Shown in pieces: positions 1-7,788 of a stretch of DNA of 64,000 bases. Position 1 is the first letter of the stretch. The number at the start of each line of letters is the position of its first letter. The stretch lies in contig CAXGUG010000002.1 of assembly GCA_964012715.1 (NCBI GenBank), forward strand, positions 32,642 through 96,641, read 5' to 3'. Source of the DNA: UBA1479 sp964012715. Lineage in GTDB: Bacteria; Pseudomonadota; Alphaproteobacteria; Rhodospirillales; Casp-alpha2. The position numbers and the translations under genes are program-made. A model generated the notes under the pieces. The model was not told the origin of the DNA. It ran no database searches and saw nothing but the letters and a program-made list of their open reading frames with translations.

Positions 1-1
1 G

Positions 2-415
2 GGCGAAGCCTCGACCCTGATGAATATTCAGGAAATGTCGTCGATCGCGCAGTACCGCCTGCCGGTCAAGATCTTCATCCTGAACAACGAATACATGGGT
101 ATGGTCCGCCAGTGGCAGGAGCTGCTGCACGGCGGGCGTTATTCCGAAAGCTACATGGAAAGTCTACCCGACTTCGTGAAGTTGGCCGAAAGCTTCCATG
201 CCGTCGGCTTGCGTGCGACCAAGGCCAGCCAACTGGACGACGTGATCAAGGAAATGATCGAAATCGACCGTCCGGTGATCGCCGATATCGCCGTGGACAA
301 GGCGGAAAACGTCTTCCCCATGATCCCCTCGGGCGCGGCCCATTTCGAGATGCTTCTCGGCCCCAATGATCAGGCCGAGAAGCCGATTTCGGAAGAAGGC
401 ATGGTGCTGGTTTAA
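2..415 (+). CDS. ilvB: Acetolactate synthase large subunit, C-terminal part (truncated by window edge)
   Basis: This is the last 137 codons of the catalytic subunit of acetolactate (acetohydroxyacid) synthase, which makes acetolactate or acetohydroxybutyrate in valine, leucine and isoleucine synthesis. The visible part opens with GEASTLMNIQEM, the end of the thiamine-diphosphate/Mg-binding motif, followed by the family segment FILNNEYMGMVRQWQE and the C-terminal tail with HFEMLLGPNDQ. The reading frame is open from base 2, so the start lies upstream of the window. The regulatory subunit gene follows about 110 bases downstream, which supports the assignment over other ThDP enzymes. Confidence 0.95.
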   Translation, partial: GEASTLMNIQEMSSIAQYRLPVKIFILNNEYMGMVRQWQELLHGGRYSESYMESLPDFVKLAESFHAVGLRATKASQLDDVIKEMIEIDRPVIADIAVDKAENVFPMIPSGAAHFEMLLGPNDQAEKPISEEGMVLV

Positions 416-481
416 ACCCGTCCGCAGTTCCCGGTTGATCGCGTTTGTTGACAACCGGGCCCGCAGGGCTAAAACAAGGGC

Positions 482-507
482 CGCCGCCGTCCGCGCGGCG
501 GCGTTTT
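482..507 (+). terminator. Intrinsic terminator or attenuator between ilvB and ilvN
   Basis: An 8-bp GC stem (482-489 with 496-503) with a 6-base loop is followed by TTTT at 504-507. A second stem (430-437 with 452-459) lies upstream, and a TTGACA hexamer sits at 448-453. The arrangement could be an end-of-gene terminator for ilvB or an attenuator limiting ilvN; the short T-run makes it weak. Confidence 0.45.
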
Positions 508-524
508 CTGGGAGTTCCAAGAGC

Positions 525-1040
525 GTGAATGCACCTTCGAAGGAAGTGAACCGGCACACCATTGCCGTCCTGGTCGATAACGAACCGGGCGTGCTGGCCC
601 GCGTCATCGGGTTGTTCTCCGGTCGCGGCTATAACATCGAAAGCCTGACCGTGGCCGAAACCGACCACGCCGCCGGGCTGTCGCGCATTACCGTCGTCAC
701 CTCGGGCACGCCGATGATCATCGAACAGATCAAGGCGCAGCTGGGCCGCCTCGTGCCCGTGCACAAGGTCGCGGACCTGACGCTCGAGGGTGCGCATGTG
801 GAACGGGAACTGGCCTTGATCAAGGTCGTGGGCAAGGGTGAGAAGCGCGTCGAAAGCCTGCGCATCGCCGATATCTTCCGCGCCCGCGCCGTCGACAGCT
901 CCAACAACTCCTTCGTTTTCGAAATCGTCGGCGCCGCCGGCAAGATCGACGCCTTTATCGAACTGATGCAGCCCCTGGGCCTGACCGAGGTCTCGCGCAC
1001 GGGGGCCGTTGCCATTTCGCGTGGCAACAAGCCCATCTGA
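525..1040 (+). CDS. ilvN: Acetolactate synthase small (regulatory) subunit
   Basis: Regulatory subunit of acetolactate synthase; it activates the large subunit and carries valine feedback inhibition. The protein (171 residues) shows an N-terminal ACT domain (HTIAVLVDNEPGVLARVIGL, then FSGRGYNIESLTV) and the conserved C-terminal domain (VHKVADLTLEGAHVERELAL; SRTGAVAISRG at the end). The frame is open further upstream, but a GTG at 525 has GGAG about ten bases before it and gives the normal family N-terminus, so it was chosen. It lies between ilvB and ilvC in the same direction. The symbol ilvH is equally used for this family. Confidence 0.93.
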   Translation: MNAPSKEVNRHTIAVLVDNEPGVLARVIGLFSGRGYNIESLTVAETDHAAGLSRITVVTSGTPMIIEQIKAQLGRLVPVHKVADLTLEGAHVERELALIKVVGKGEKRVESLRIADIFRARAVDSSNNSFVFEIVGAAGKIDAFIELMQPLGLTEVSRTGAVAISRGNKPI

Positions 1041-1082
1041 CAACCAACACTTAAATGAACGACTGATCGGAGAATTTACGAA

Positions 1083-2102
1083 ATGCGTGTCTATTACGAT
1101 CGCGACGCCGACGTGAACCTGGTGAAGACCAAAAAGGTCGTCATCGTCGGTTATGGTAGCCAGGGCCACGCCCATGCGCTGAACCTGCGGGATTCGGGCG
1201 TCAAGGAAGTCGCCGTGGCCCTGCGCCCCGGTTCCGCCAGCGCCAAGACCGCCGAAGCCGACGGCTTCAAGGTGATGGCCGCCGCCGAGGCCGCTGCCTG
1301 GGCCGACGTGGTCATGATCCTGACCCCGGACGAAGGCCAGGCCGACCTGTACAACGACCACCTGAAGGATAACATGCGCGAAGGTACCGCGCTGGCCTTC
1401 GCGCACGGCCTGAACGTGCACTTCGGCCTGATCGAGCCGCGCCCGGACATGGACGTGTTCATGGTCGCGCCGAAGGGCCCGGGCCACACCGTTCGTTCCG
1501 AATATCTGCGTGGCGCCGGTGTGCCGTCGCTGGTCGCCGTTCACCAGAACGGTTCGGGCAACGCCCTGGAAGTCGCCCTGTCCTATGCTTCGGGCCTGGG
1601 TGCGGGCCGCGCCGGGATGATCGAAACCACCCTGCGCGAAGAATGCGAAACCGACCTGTTCGGTGAGCAGGCCGTGCTGTGTGGCGGTCTGTCGTCGCTG
1701 ATCCGCGCCGGTTTCGAAACCCTGGTCGAAGCCGGTTACGCGCCGGAAATGGCCTATTTCGAATGCTGCCACGAAGTGAAGCTGATCGTCGACCTGATCT
1801 ACGAAGGCGGCCTGGCCGACATGCGCTACTCCGTCTCCAACACGGCGGAATGGGGCGATTACGTCTCCGGCCCGCGCGTCATCGACGACAGCGTCAAGGC
1901 CCGCATGAAGGACGTCCTGACCGACATCCAGACCGGCAAGTTCGTCAAGGACTGGATGCTGGAATGCAAGGCCGGCCAGCCGCAGTTCAAGGCCGAACGC
2001 CGCCTGTGGGGCGAGCACCAGATCGAGGAAGTGGGCGCCAAGCTGCGTGGCCTGATGCCCTGGCTGTCCGAGAACAAGCTGGTTGCGACCACCAAGAAGT
2101 AA
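1083..2102 (+). CDS. ilvC: Ketol-acid reductoisomerase (NADP+), class I
   Basis: Second enzyme of branched-chain amino acid synthesis: Mg-dependent alkyl migration and NADPH reduction of acetolactate or acetohydroxybutyrate. The 339-residue length is that of the short class I enzymes. The N-terminal Rossmann segment reads VVIVGYGSQGHAHALNLRDS, followed by the knotted helical domain with ETDLFGEQAVLCGG and YFECCHEVKLIVDLIYEGG, which supply Mg ligands. The ATG at 1083 follows GGAG with about ten bases' spacing. The gene sits 42 bases after ilvN, consistent with an ilvBNC operon closed by the strong terminator just downstream. Confidence 0.97.
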   Translation: MRVYYDRDADVNLVKTKKVVIVGYGSQGHAHALNLRDSGVKEVAVALRPGSASAKTAEADGFKVMAAAEAAAWADVVMILTPDEGQADLYNDHLKDNMREGTALAFAHGLNVHFGLIEPRPDMDVFMVAPKGPGHTVRSEYLRGAGVPSLVAVHQNGSGNALEVALSYASGLGAGRAGMIETTLREECETDLFGEQAVLCGGLSSLIRAGFETLVEAGYAPEMAYFECCHEVKLIVDLIYEGGLADMRYSVSNTAEWGDYVSGPRVIDDSVKARMKDVLTDIQTGKFVKDWMLECKAGQPQFKAERRLWGEHQIEEVGAKLRGLMPWLSENKLVATTKK

Positions 2103-2124
2103 GTCGATCCCTCGGATCGAAACG

Positions 2125-2156
2125 AAAGGGCGCTCCGGTTGGAGCGCCCTTTTTTT
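2125..2156 (+). terminator. Strong Rho-independent terminator of the ilv operon
   Basis: A perfect 12-bp stem (2125-2136 with 2141-2152, core GGGCGCTCC/GGAGCGCCC) with a GGTT loop runs into an unbroken T-tract ending at 2156. It lies 22 bases after the ilvC stop codon. Confidence 0.93.
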
Positions 2157-2159
2157 GAT

Positions 2160-2630
2160 TCTGAGGGGCAGACGACACCCTCGCGGGCAACTCAGATTAA
2201 AGGTTGGCCGAGATATTCGGGGCTTTAATCCAAATCTTGGTGTAACAGCATCGTCCTAAACGCTATCCGCCGGGCTTGGCATGTTTGCCGACAACTCAAT
2301 CGCTTCATTGGGGTCCTAAAAGGTTGTCCCTCTGATGGGCGATTGTTTGCCTCGCCAAATTTAGCGGACCCTAGCTCTGCTCAGCTTGGGCACTCGGTTA
2401 CGTCTTAACCCTAATTTTCCCTTCAGAGACACCTCAAAGCCGGAAGCAGCGGCTCTGCTACGAGTTAGGGATGTGAAACAAGGCTTCGCATGAAGCCTCC
2501 TTCCACCGCGTCTTATCGCGGATGAGTTCTTGTAACAAACTCTCGGTTTGGTAGCAATGGAAAAGAACGCATCAAGAACGCTTGACGTGCTTCTTCTCGT
2601 GCATTGCTCTTGGTTTAGAGAGAAAAGCAT
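2160..2630. other. Unassigned AT-richer intergenic stretch
   Basis: About 470 bases with no gene I can support, visibly richer in A+T than both flanks. A minus-strand frame at 2361-2630 could encode 89 residues rich in Arg and Ser, but it has no recognisable domain and no ribosome-binding site. The stretch may be a decayed remnant of transferred DNA or hold an unrecognised small RNA; I see no convincing promoter-terminator pair inside it. Confidence 0.4.
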
Positions 2631-3452
2631 TCAGGCCTTGTCCAACGCCATCTCCAACGCCCGCCCGGCGACCACCATGTGGGGGCTCAGGTACATGAAG
2701 GCGTTCATGACGTTGGTCAGGTCGGTCGCGTCGTCCAGCGGCGGCGGGCCCGGGTTGCGGGCGCGGGCATTGGCCAGGACTTGGCCGATCAGCGGGGCGC
2801 AGCGCGCGGCGAGGTCATGGGTCGCGGCGTCGATCCGGTCCATGGCGGCGTCGATCGCCCCCGTCGCGGCCATGAAGTAATCCGGCCACAGGGCGGCGTG
2901 CATATACAGCGTCGGCGGCACGTCGACCCGCTGTCCGCCGATCTCAATCGGCCGGTGCGTCCGGCAGATGGCCAGGACGGCGGCCTTTTGGCCCTCGTCC
3001 AATTGGTCCAGGCGGCGCGGCGGCGGTAGGTCGGGCATTGGTGCCGGCGGTGTGAAGGCCGCCTCGGAACACGGCGCTTGCGGCGGCGGCGGGCCGTCGC
3101 CGGTCACCAGGCCGCGCACCGCGCCGACGATGGCGAAATTGACCGAATTCATGCGGTTGTAGCTGATCAGCATGTCGCGGATCGACCGGCGCTCGGCATC
3201 ATCCAGTTGGAACGCAGGCAGGTCGACCGCCGGTTGGTCGTCGACGATCTTCCAGACCTCGCGGCTCGGCCATCCGGCGGCAATGTCCGGGCCGACGGCG
3301 GACCATATCCAATCCAACAGGCCCGGATAGATCGCGGAAAAGCGAAAGAACAGCGCCGGGGACCCGGCCCCGGCGGCGGCCATGGCCTGGCGGTAGATGG
3401 CCAGGGTGGCGGGGCTTGCCTCGGCGACGGGAACTTGTGGAAAGGCGGTCAT
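2631..3452 (-). CDS. DehI-like (group I 2-haloacid dehalogenase fold) protein, copy 1
   Basis: A 273-residue all-alpha protein resembling the DehI family (halocarboxylic acid dehalogenase). Two pseudo-repeats are visible: the first contains LAIYRQAMAAAGAGSPALFF and the helix IYPGLLDWIWSAVGPDIAAG; the second contains PTLYMHAALWPDYFMAATGA and DAATHDLAARCAP. In characterised DehI, two such repeats form a monomeric enzyme that hydrolyses 2-haloacids by direct attack of water activated by an Asp. I cannot place the catalytic residues with certainty, so dehalogenation is not claimed. A near-identical architecture is encoded 25 bases upstream by the neighbouring gene, and the two are probably co-transcribed. 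Many family members in proteobacteria have no known substrate. Confidence 0.7.
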   Translation of the reverse strand: MTAFPQVPVAEASPATLAIYRQAMAAAGAGSPALFFRFSAIYPGLLDWIWSAVGPDIAAGWPSREVWKIVDDQPAVDLPAFQLDDAERRSIRDMLISYNRMNSVNFAIVGAVRGLVTGDGPPPPQAPCSEAAFTPPAPMPDLPPPRRLDQLDEGQKAAVLAICRTHRPIEIGGQRVDVPPTLYMHAALWPDYFMAATGAIDAAMDRIDAATHDLAARCAPLIGQVLANARARNPGPPPLDDATDLTNVMNAFMYLSPHMVVAGRALEMALDKA

Positions 3453-3477
3453 GGGCGGTCCAGTTCTGCGGTGGGCG

Positions 3478-4320
3478 TCAGGCGTCCAGGGCGTCGGCCA
3501 GGGCTTCGCCGATCACCACCATATGCGGAATGACGTAGGCGAAGGTGTCGAGCACCCGGATCAGGTCGGTCGTATCGGCAAGCGGCAGGGGGCCCGGCTG
3601 GCGTGCCTTGGCCTTGGCCAACATCTGGCCGATCAGCGGGCGGCAGTCTTGGGCCAGGGCATGGGTCGCGGCATCGATCCCGGGCATGGCGGCATCCAGG
3701 CGCTCGGCGACGGCCTGCATGAAAACCGGCCAATGGGCGAAATGGCGGTACATGGTCGGCGTCACGTCGATGGCGGCCCCGGCGATCTTGGTATCCGGGA
3801 TGGTCCGGCAGATCTTGGCGATCGCCTCGGCCAGGCCGTCCGCAAGGCCGTCCATGGGCAGGGGCGGCGGCAGGTCCGGCGGCGGGGCCGGGGGCGTCGC
3901 GGGCGCTTCGGCGAAGGGGGTGGCGGGCGGCGGCAGGTCGTCCCCGGCGATCAAGGCCCGGGCCGCGCCGACGGCGACCAGATTGATCGGGTTCATGCGG
4001 TTGTAGCTGGTCAGCATATGGCCGACGGTGGCGCGGGAATCAGCGTCGATCCCGGCCGCTGCCAGCTCGCCCCCGATGAACGCGGGCAGGTTCAGGCGCG
4101 GCTGTTCGGCGACGATCCGCCAGACCGCGACGCCGGGCCATCCGGCCTCCACATCCGGGCCGACGGCGGCCCAGAACCAATCCAGCAATCCCGGATAGGT
4201 CGCCATATGGCGAAAGATCAGCGCCGGGGACCCGGACCCGGCGGCGGTCATCAATTTGCGATAGATGGCGAGGGTCGGGCCGTCGGCATCGGCGAACAGG
4301 ACTTCGGGGAATTTCGACAT
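3478..4320 (-). CDS. DehI-like (group I 2-haloacid dehalogenase fold) protein, copy 2
   Basis: Paralogue of the adjacent downstream gene, 280 residues, clearly related along its length (LAIYRKLMTAAGSGSPALIF; YPGLLDWFWAAVGPDVEAGW; ARQPGPLPLADTTDLIRVL near the C-terminus). It shows the same internal duplication, with PTMYRHFAHWPVFMQAVAE in the second half matching the first. As transcribed, this is the first gene of a two-gene minus-strand unit. The start codon lies at the end of a short region that also carries the plus-strand promoter of the leu leader, so the two units diverge. Substrate and activity are unknown; loss of catalytic residues in one copy is possible. Confidence 0.7.
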   Translation of the reverse strand: MSKFPEVLFADADGPTLAIYRKLMTAAGSGSPALIFRHMATYPGLLDWFWAAVGPDVEAGWPGVAVWRIVAEQPRLNLPAFIGGELAAAGIDADSRATVGHMLTSYNRMNPINLVAVGAARALIAGDDLPPPATPFAEAPATPPAPPPDLPPPLPMDGLADGLAEAIAKICRTIPDTKIAGAAIDVTPTMYRHFAHWPVFMQAVAERLDAAMPGIDAATHALAQDCRPLIGQMLAKAKARQPGPLPLADTTDLIRVLDTFAYVIPHMVVIGEALADALDA

Positions 4321-4355
4321 GGCGCGAGGTTAGCCATCAGAAATGCTCCCGTCAC

Positions 4356-4385
4356 TTGACAAACGGGTGTCCGGCGTCATTTATT
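4356..4385 (+). promoter_or_regulatory. Sigma-70-type promoter for the leu leader/leuA transcript
   Basis: A consensus TTGACA at 4356-4361 is followed after 17-18 bases by ATTTAT/TTTATT at about 4379-4385. It lies about 70 bases upstream of the leucine-rich leader frame. Confidence 0.6.
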
Positions 4386-4453
4386 CTCTCTTAAGCCTGT
4401 CTTCGTACGATGGTTGTCGTGGGAATGAACCGACAGGCGGCTGGAAAAGACAG

Positions 4454-4594
4454 ATGCAGACGCAGGACATGAACATCGAACAGCGGATTACCGGGGCCGA
4501 CATGGCCGACCGGGCGCTGTCGCCTGCGCGCACCCTCCTTCCGCTCGGCCTACTCGGCCTAGACCTTCTAGGGCTACGACTTATTCGCCCCTGA
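4454..4594 (+). CDS. leuL: Leucine-rich leader peptide controlling leuA
   Basis: A short frame of 46 codons (ATG at 4454, preceded by GGAAAAGA) ends in RTLLPLGLLGLDLLGLRLIR plus a final proline. The last 22 residues hold ten leucines, four of them read from CTA, which is scarce in high-GC genomes. This is the hallmark of a leader peptide on which ribosomes stall when leucyl-tRNA is short. It lies between a consensus promoter and leuA. In-frame ATGs at 4469 and 4502 would give 41- or 30-residue versions with the same Leu run. The role is inferred from composition and position, as in the known leu and ilv attenuators. Confidence 0.85.
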   Translation: MQTQDMNIEQRITGADMADRALSPARTLLPLGLLGLDLLGLRLIRP

Positions 4595-4686
4595 GCGAGT
4601 AGTGCGGACACCAGGGATTTCGTTTCCGGCGATTTGAACCAGAAAAACGAGTCCATCCCGGCATAGGGACCGCGAACGCTCAGGGG
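4588..4686 (+). promoter_or_regulatory. Candidate leuA attenuator RNA structure
   Basis: CCCCTGAGCG at 4588-4597, overlapping the leader stop codon, is exactly complementary to CGCTCAGGGG at 4677-4686; the helix could continue past a bulge through GCGG and CCGC. Inside it a second hairpin can form (GGGAT 4614-4618 with ATCCC 4655-4659, and TCGTTT with AAACGA). A ribosome at the stop codon would cover one arm of the long helix, giving a translation-coupled switch. No classic T-run terminator is evident, so the mechanism is uncertain. Confidence 0.55.
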
Positions 4687-4799
4687 ATGAACGAGCCAGC
4701 GACCCTTTTAGGCGGGCCGGACCCATGCCACAGATCGCCCCAGACGGATGAAACGGCGATCCCCGGGCGGCCCAAGAAGATTTCGGAAGGACCCTACCA

Positions 4800-6377
4800 A
4801 TGACCACCGTGAACGAGACCGAACAAACCGAACGCGACCCAAACCGGGTCATCATCTTCGACACCACCTTGCGCGACGGCGAACAGTCGCCCGGCGCCTC
4901 CATGAACCTGGAGGAAAAGCTGCGCATCGCCAAAGTGTTGGAAGACATGGGCGTGGACGTGATCGAAGCCGGTTTCCCGATTGCTTCGGAAGGTGATTTC
5001 GAAGCGGTTTCGGAAGTCGCCAAGACGATCAAGAATTCGACCATCGCCGGTCTGGCCCGCGCCGCCCGCGGCGATATCGAACGCGCCGCCGAGGCCGTCC
5101 GCCATGCCGAACGCGGCCGTATCCATACCTTCATCGCCACCAGCCCCCTGCACATGCAGTACAAATTGCAGATGGAGCCGGAACAGGTGTTGGAGCGCAT
5201 CAAGGAAAGCGTGTCCACCGCCCGCAACCTGATCGACGACGTCGAATGGTCGGCCGAGGACGGATCGCGCTCCGAGCACGATTTCCTGTGCCGCTGCGTC
5301 GAAACGGCGATTGCCGCCGGGGCCCGGACCATCAACGTCCCCGACACGGTCGGCTACGCCGTGCCCGAGGAATACGCCGCCCTGATCGCGATGTTGATCG
5401 AGCGCGTGCCCAACTCCGATCAGGCGGTCTTCTCGGTCCATTGCCACAACGACTTGGGCTTGGCGGTCGCCAACTCCCTGGCCGCGGTCAAGGCCGGGGC
5501 CCGTCAGGTCGAATGCACCATCAACGGTTTGGGCGAGCGCGCCGGTAACTGTTCGATGGAAGAAGTCGTCATGGCCCTGCGCACCCGCCAGGACGCCATG
5601 CCCTTCACGACCGGGATCGACACCACGCACATCACCCGCGCGTCGCGCATGGTCTCGTCGGTTACCGGCTTCCCGGTGCAGCCGAACAAGGCCATCGTCG
5701 GGGCCAATGCCTTCGCCCATGAATCGGGCATCCACCAGGACGGCATGCTGAAGAACGCCCAGACCTACGAGATCATGACGCCGGAAAGCGTCGGTTTGAA
5801 CAAGTCGAAGATCGTCTTGGGCAAGCACTCGGGCCGCAACGCCTTCCGCACCAAGCTGGAGGAAATGGGCTACAAGTTGGGCGACAACGCCTTGAACGAC
5901 GCCTTCAAGCGGTTCAAGGACTTGGCCGATTTGAAAAAGGACGTGTTCGACGAAGACCTGGTCGCCTTGGTCGACGAGGACACCCGCGTCAACGACCGGA
6001 TCAAGTTGGTCAGCCTGGAAATTCAGTGCGGTACCGCCCACCGTCCGCCGAAAGCGGCGATGGAATTGGAAATCGACGGCAAGGTCGAGGCCTGCAACGG
6101 CACCGGCGACGGCCCGGTCGACGCGGCCTTCAACTGCATCAAGACCCTGGTTCCCCATGGGGCGCGGTTGCAGTTGTACCAAGTTCACGCCGTGACCCAG
6201 GGCACCGACGCCCAGGCCGAAGTGACCGTCCGTCTGGACGATAACGGCGAGCGGACCGCCCAGGGCGCCGCCGCCGATACCGATACCATGGTGGCTTCGG
6301 TCAAGGCCTATGTGACGGCTTTGAACAAGCTGTTCGCCAAGCGCGAGAAAAAAGCGCCCGAGGCGATTTCCGCCTGA
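4800..6377 (+). CDS. leuA: 2-isopropylmalate synthase
   Basis: First committed enzyme of leucine synthesis: condenses acetyl-CoA with 2-oxoisovalerate to 2-isopropylmalate. The 525 residues give the usual layout: a TIM-barrel catalytic domain opening with IIFDTTLRDGEQSPGASMNL (metal ligand Asp and catalytic Arg), the metal-binding HCHNDLGLAVANSL, an N-G-GERAGN loop, and a C-terminal LeuA allosteric domain (about residues 395-515) that normally binds leucine. The start at 4800 was chosen because the protein then begins just ahead of the barrel. Transcription should run from the leu leader about 200 bases upstream, so control combines attenuation and feedback inhibition. Confidence 0.96.
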   Translation: MTTVNETEQTERDPNRVIIFDTTLRDGEQSPGASMNLEEKLRIAKVLEDMGVDVIEAGFPIASEGDFEAVSEVAKTIKNSTIAGLARAARGDIERAAEAVRHAERGRIHTFIATSPLHMQYKLQMEPEQVLERIKESVSTARNLIDDVEWSAEDGSRSEHDFLCRCVETAIAAGARTINVPDTVGYAVPEEYAALIAMLIERVPNSDQAVFSVHCHNDLGLAVANSLAAVKAGARQVECTINGLGERAGNCSMEEVVMALRTRQDAMPFTTGIDTTHITRASRMVSSVTGFPVQPNKAIVGANAFAHESGIHQDGMLKNAQTYEIMTPESVGLNKSKIVLGKHSGRNAFRTKLEEMGYKLGDNALNDAFKRFKDLADLKKDVFDEDLVALVDEDTRVNDRIKLVSLEIQCGTAHRPPKAAMELEIDGKVEACNGTGDGPVDAAFNCIKTLVPHGARLQLYQVHAVTQGTDAQAEVTVRLDDNGERTAQGAAADTDTMVASVKAYVTALNKLFAKREKKAPEAISA

Positions 6378-6683
6378 CCAGCGGCCAGGGCCCCCGCGCC
6401 CGGCCCCTGATTTTCGATCGCACCCCGCCGGGCAAAGGCTCGGCGGGGCGGCTTTCCCCCGAAAAAAGCCTTAATGCGGTCGCAGATTGGCCCTTTAAAC
6501 GGCCGAATCTTTCCGTTAAAAGACCCAAGATGGTGCAGGGCGTTTCAATCCCTGTGCCCATATATCGTGGCCCGGTACCCCTAGCCGGGTCGAGACCGAG
6601 GGATACATTCATCGGGCCCCACCGGCTTTCTCCAAGGCGCGCCCCGGGGTTCCCATGACACAGAGACAAAGGCTGAACGCTTA
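6378..6683. other. leuA-mreB intergenic region
   Basis: About 300 bases holding the hairpin at 6423-6448 and, presumably, the mreB promoter. I see no open frame with a ribosome-binding site and no repeat or tRNA here. Confidence 0.5.
6423..6451 (+). terminator. Possible leuA terminator hairpin
   Basis: CCCCGCCG (6423-6430) pairs with CGGCGGGG (6441-6448) across a 10-base loop. The downstream T-run is short and interrupted, so termination would be inefficient or Rho-assisted. Confidence 0.4.
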
Positions 6684-7724
6684 ATGTTCTCGCGACTTTT
6701 CGGGTTTCTTTCCGCCGACATGGCGATCGACCTGGGTACGGCCAACACGCTGGTCTACGTAAAAGGCAAAGGCATCGTCCTGAACGAGCCGTCTGTTGTC
6801 GCCATCGCCGAGGTGCGGGGCAAGAAACAGGTTCTGGCCGTCGGCGAGGAAGCCAAACAGATGTTGGGCCGCACGCCCGGCAACATCCGCGCCATCCGGC
6901 CGCTGCGCGACGGGGTCATCGCCGACTTCGAAGTGGCCGAGGAAATGATCAAGTACTTCATCCGCAAGGTCCACAACCGCCGCAGCTTCGCCAGCCCGCT
7001 GGTCATCGTCTGCGTGCCGTCGGGATCGACCGCGGTCGAGCGTCGCGCCATTCAGGAATCGGCGGAAAGCGCCGGGGCCCGCAAGGTCTTCCTGATCGAG
7101 GAACCCATGGCCGCCGCGATCGGCGCCGGGCTTCCGGTGACCGAGCCGACCGGCTCGATGGTCGTCGACATCGGCGGCGGTACGACCGAGGTCGCGGTGC
7201 TGTCCCTGGGCGGTATCGTCTATGCCCGTTCCGTCCGCGTCGGCGGCGACAAGATGGATGAAGCCATCATCGCCTATATCCGCCGCAACCATAACCTTTT
7301 GGTCGGCGAAGGCTCCGCCGCGCGGATCAAGGAAGACATCGGTTCCGCCTGCGCCCCGGAAGACGGCGAAGGCCAGACCATGGAAATCAAGGGCCGCGAC
7401 CTGATGAACGGCGTGCCCAAGGAATTGGTCATCAGCCAGCGGGAAATCGCCGAAAGCTTGGCCGAGCCCGTGGGCGCGATCATCGAAGCGGTCAAGGTCG
7501 CTTTGGAACACACCGCGCCGGAACTGGCCGCCGATATCGTCGACAAGGGCATCGTCCTGACCGGCGGCGGCGCGCTGTTGGGCAATCTGGACCTGGTCCT
7601 GCGTCACGATACGGGCCTGCCCGTGTCGATCGCCGACGATCCGCTGTCCTGCGTCGTGCTGGGCACGGGCCGGGCGCTCGAGGAAATGAAGCGTCTCAAG
7701 GACGTCCTGACCTCGATGTACTAA
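6684..7724 (+). CDS. mreB: Rod shape-determining protein MreB (actin homologue)
   Basis: Bacterial actin that forms membrane-associated filaments guiding lateral peptidoglycan synthesis. The 346-residue protein has the actin-fold phosphate 1 loop MAIDLGTANTLVYVKGKGIV, the central VPSGSTAVERRAIQES, the phosphate 2 region MVVDIGGGTTEVAVLSLGG and the adenosine motif GIVLTGGGALLGNLD. The N-terminal MFSRLFGFLSAD is the expected amphipathic membrane helix. Unusually, mreC is not next: the partner genes mreC, mreD, mrdA and mrdB resume about 9 kb away, after an exporter and a signalling block. A good terminator follows, so mreB is likely its own unit. Confidence 0.97.
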   Translation: MFSRLFGFLSADMAIDLGTANTLVYVKGKGIVLNEPSVVAIAEVRGKKQVLAVGEEAKQMLGRTPGNIRAIRPLRDGVIADFEVAEEMIKYFIRKVHNRRSFASPLVIVCVPSGSTAVERRAIQESAESAGARKVFLIEEPMAAAIGAGLPVTEPTGSMVVDIGGGTTEVAVLSLGGIVYARSVRVGGDKMDEAIIAYIRRNHNLLVGEGSAARIKEDIGSACAPEDGEGQTMEIKGRDLMNGVPKELVISQREIAESLAEPVGAIIEAVKVALEHTAPELAADIVDKGIVLTGGGALLGNLDLVLRHDTGLPVSIADDPLSCVVLGTGRALEEMKRLKDVLTSMY

Positions 7725-7748
7725 AGGCTCGACGCATCGCGTTTTCGG

Positions 7749-7778
7749 AAAGGCGGCCCTTTGGCCGCCTTTTCCTTT
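7749..7778. terminator. Intrinsic terminator between convergent mreB and the MATE gene
   Basis: A 10-bp stem (7749-7758 with 7763-7772, core AGGCGGCC/GGCCGCCT) with a CTTT loop is followed by TCCTTT. The complementary strand also shows A/T-rich flanks, so it may serve both converging genes. Confidence 0.75.
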
Positions 7779-7788
7779 GTCTGCCTTC

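Noticed and set aside
246..2018. 590-residue open frame on the minus strand
   Set aside because: It is antisense to ilvB, ilvN and ilvC, Arg/His/Gln-rich with no domain; such frames arise from codon bias in high-GC genes.
2361..2630. 89-residue minus-strand frame
   Set aside because: Arg/Ser-rich composition without domain or ribosome-binding site; kept only as an unexplained region.
4794..6188. 464-residue minus-strand frame
   Set aside because: Antisense to leuA, with the same mirror-frame composition and no family features.
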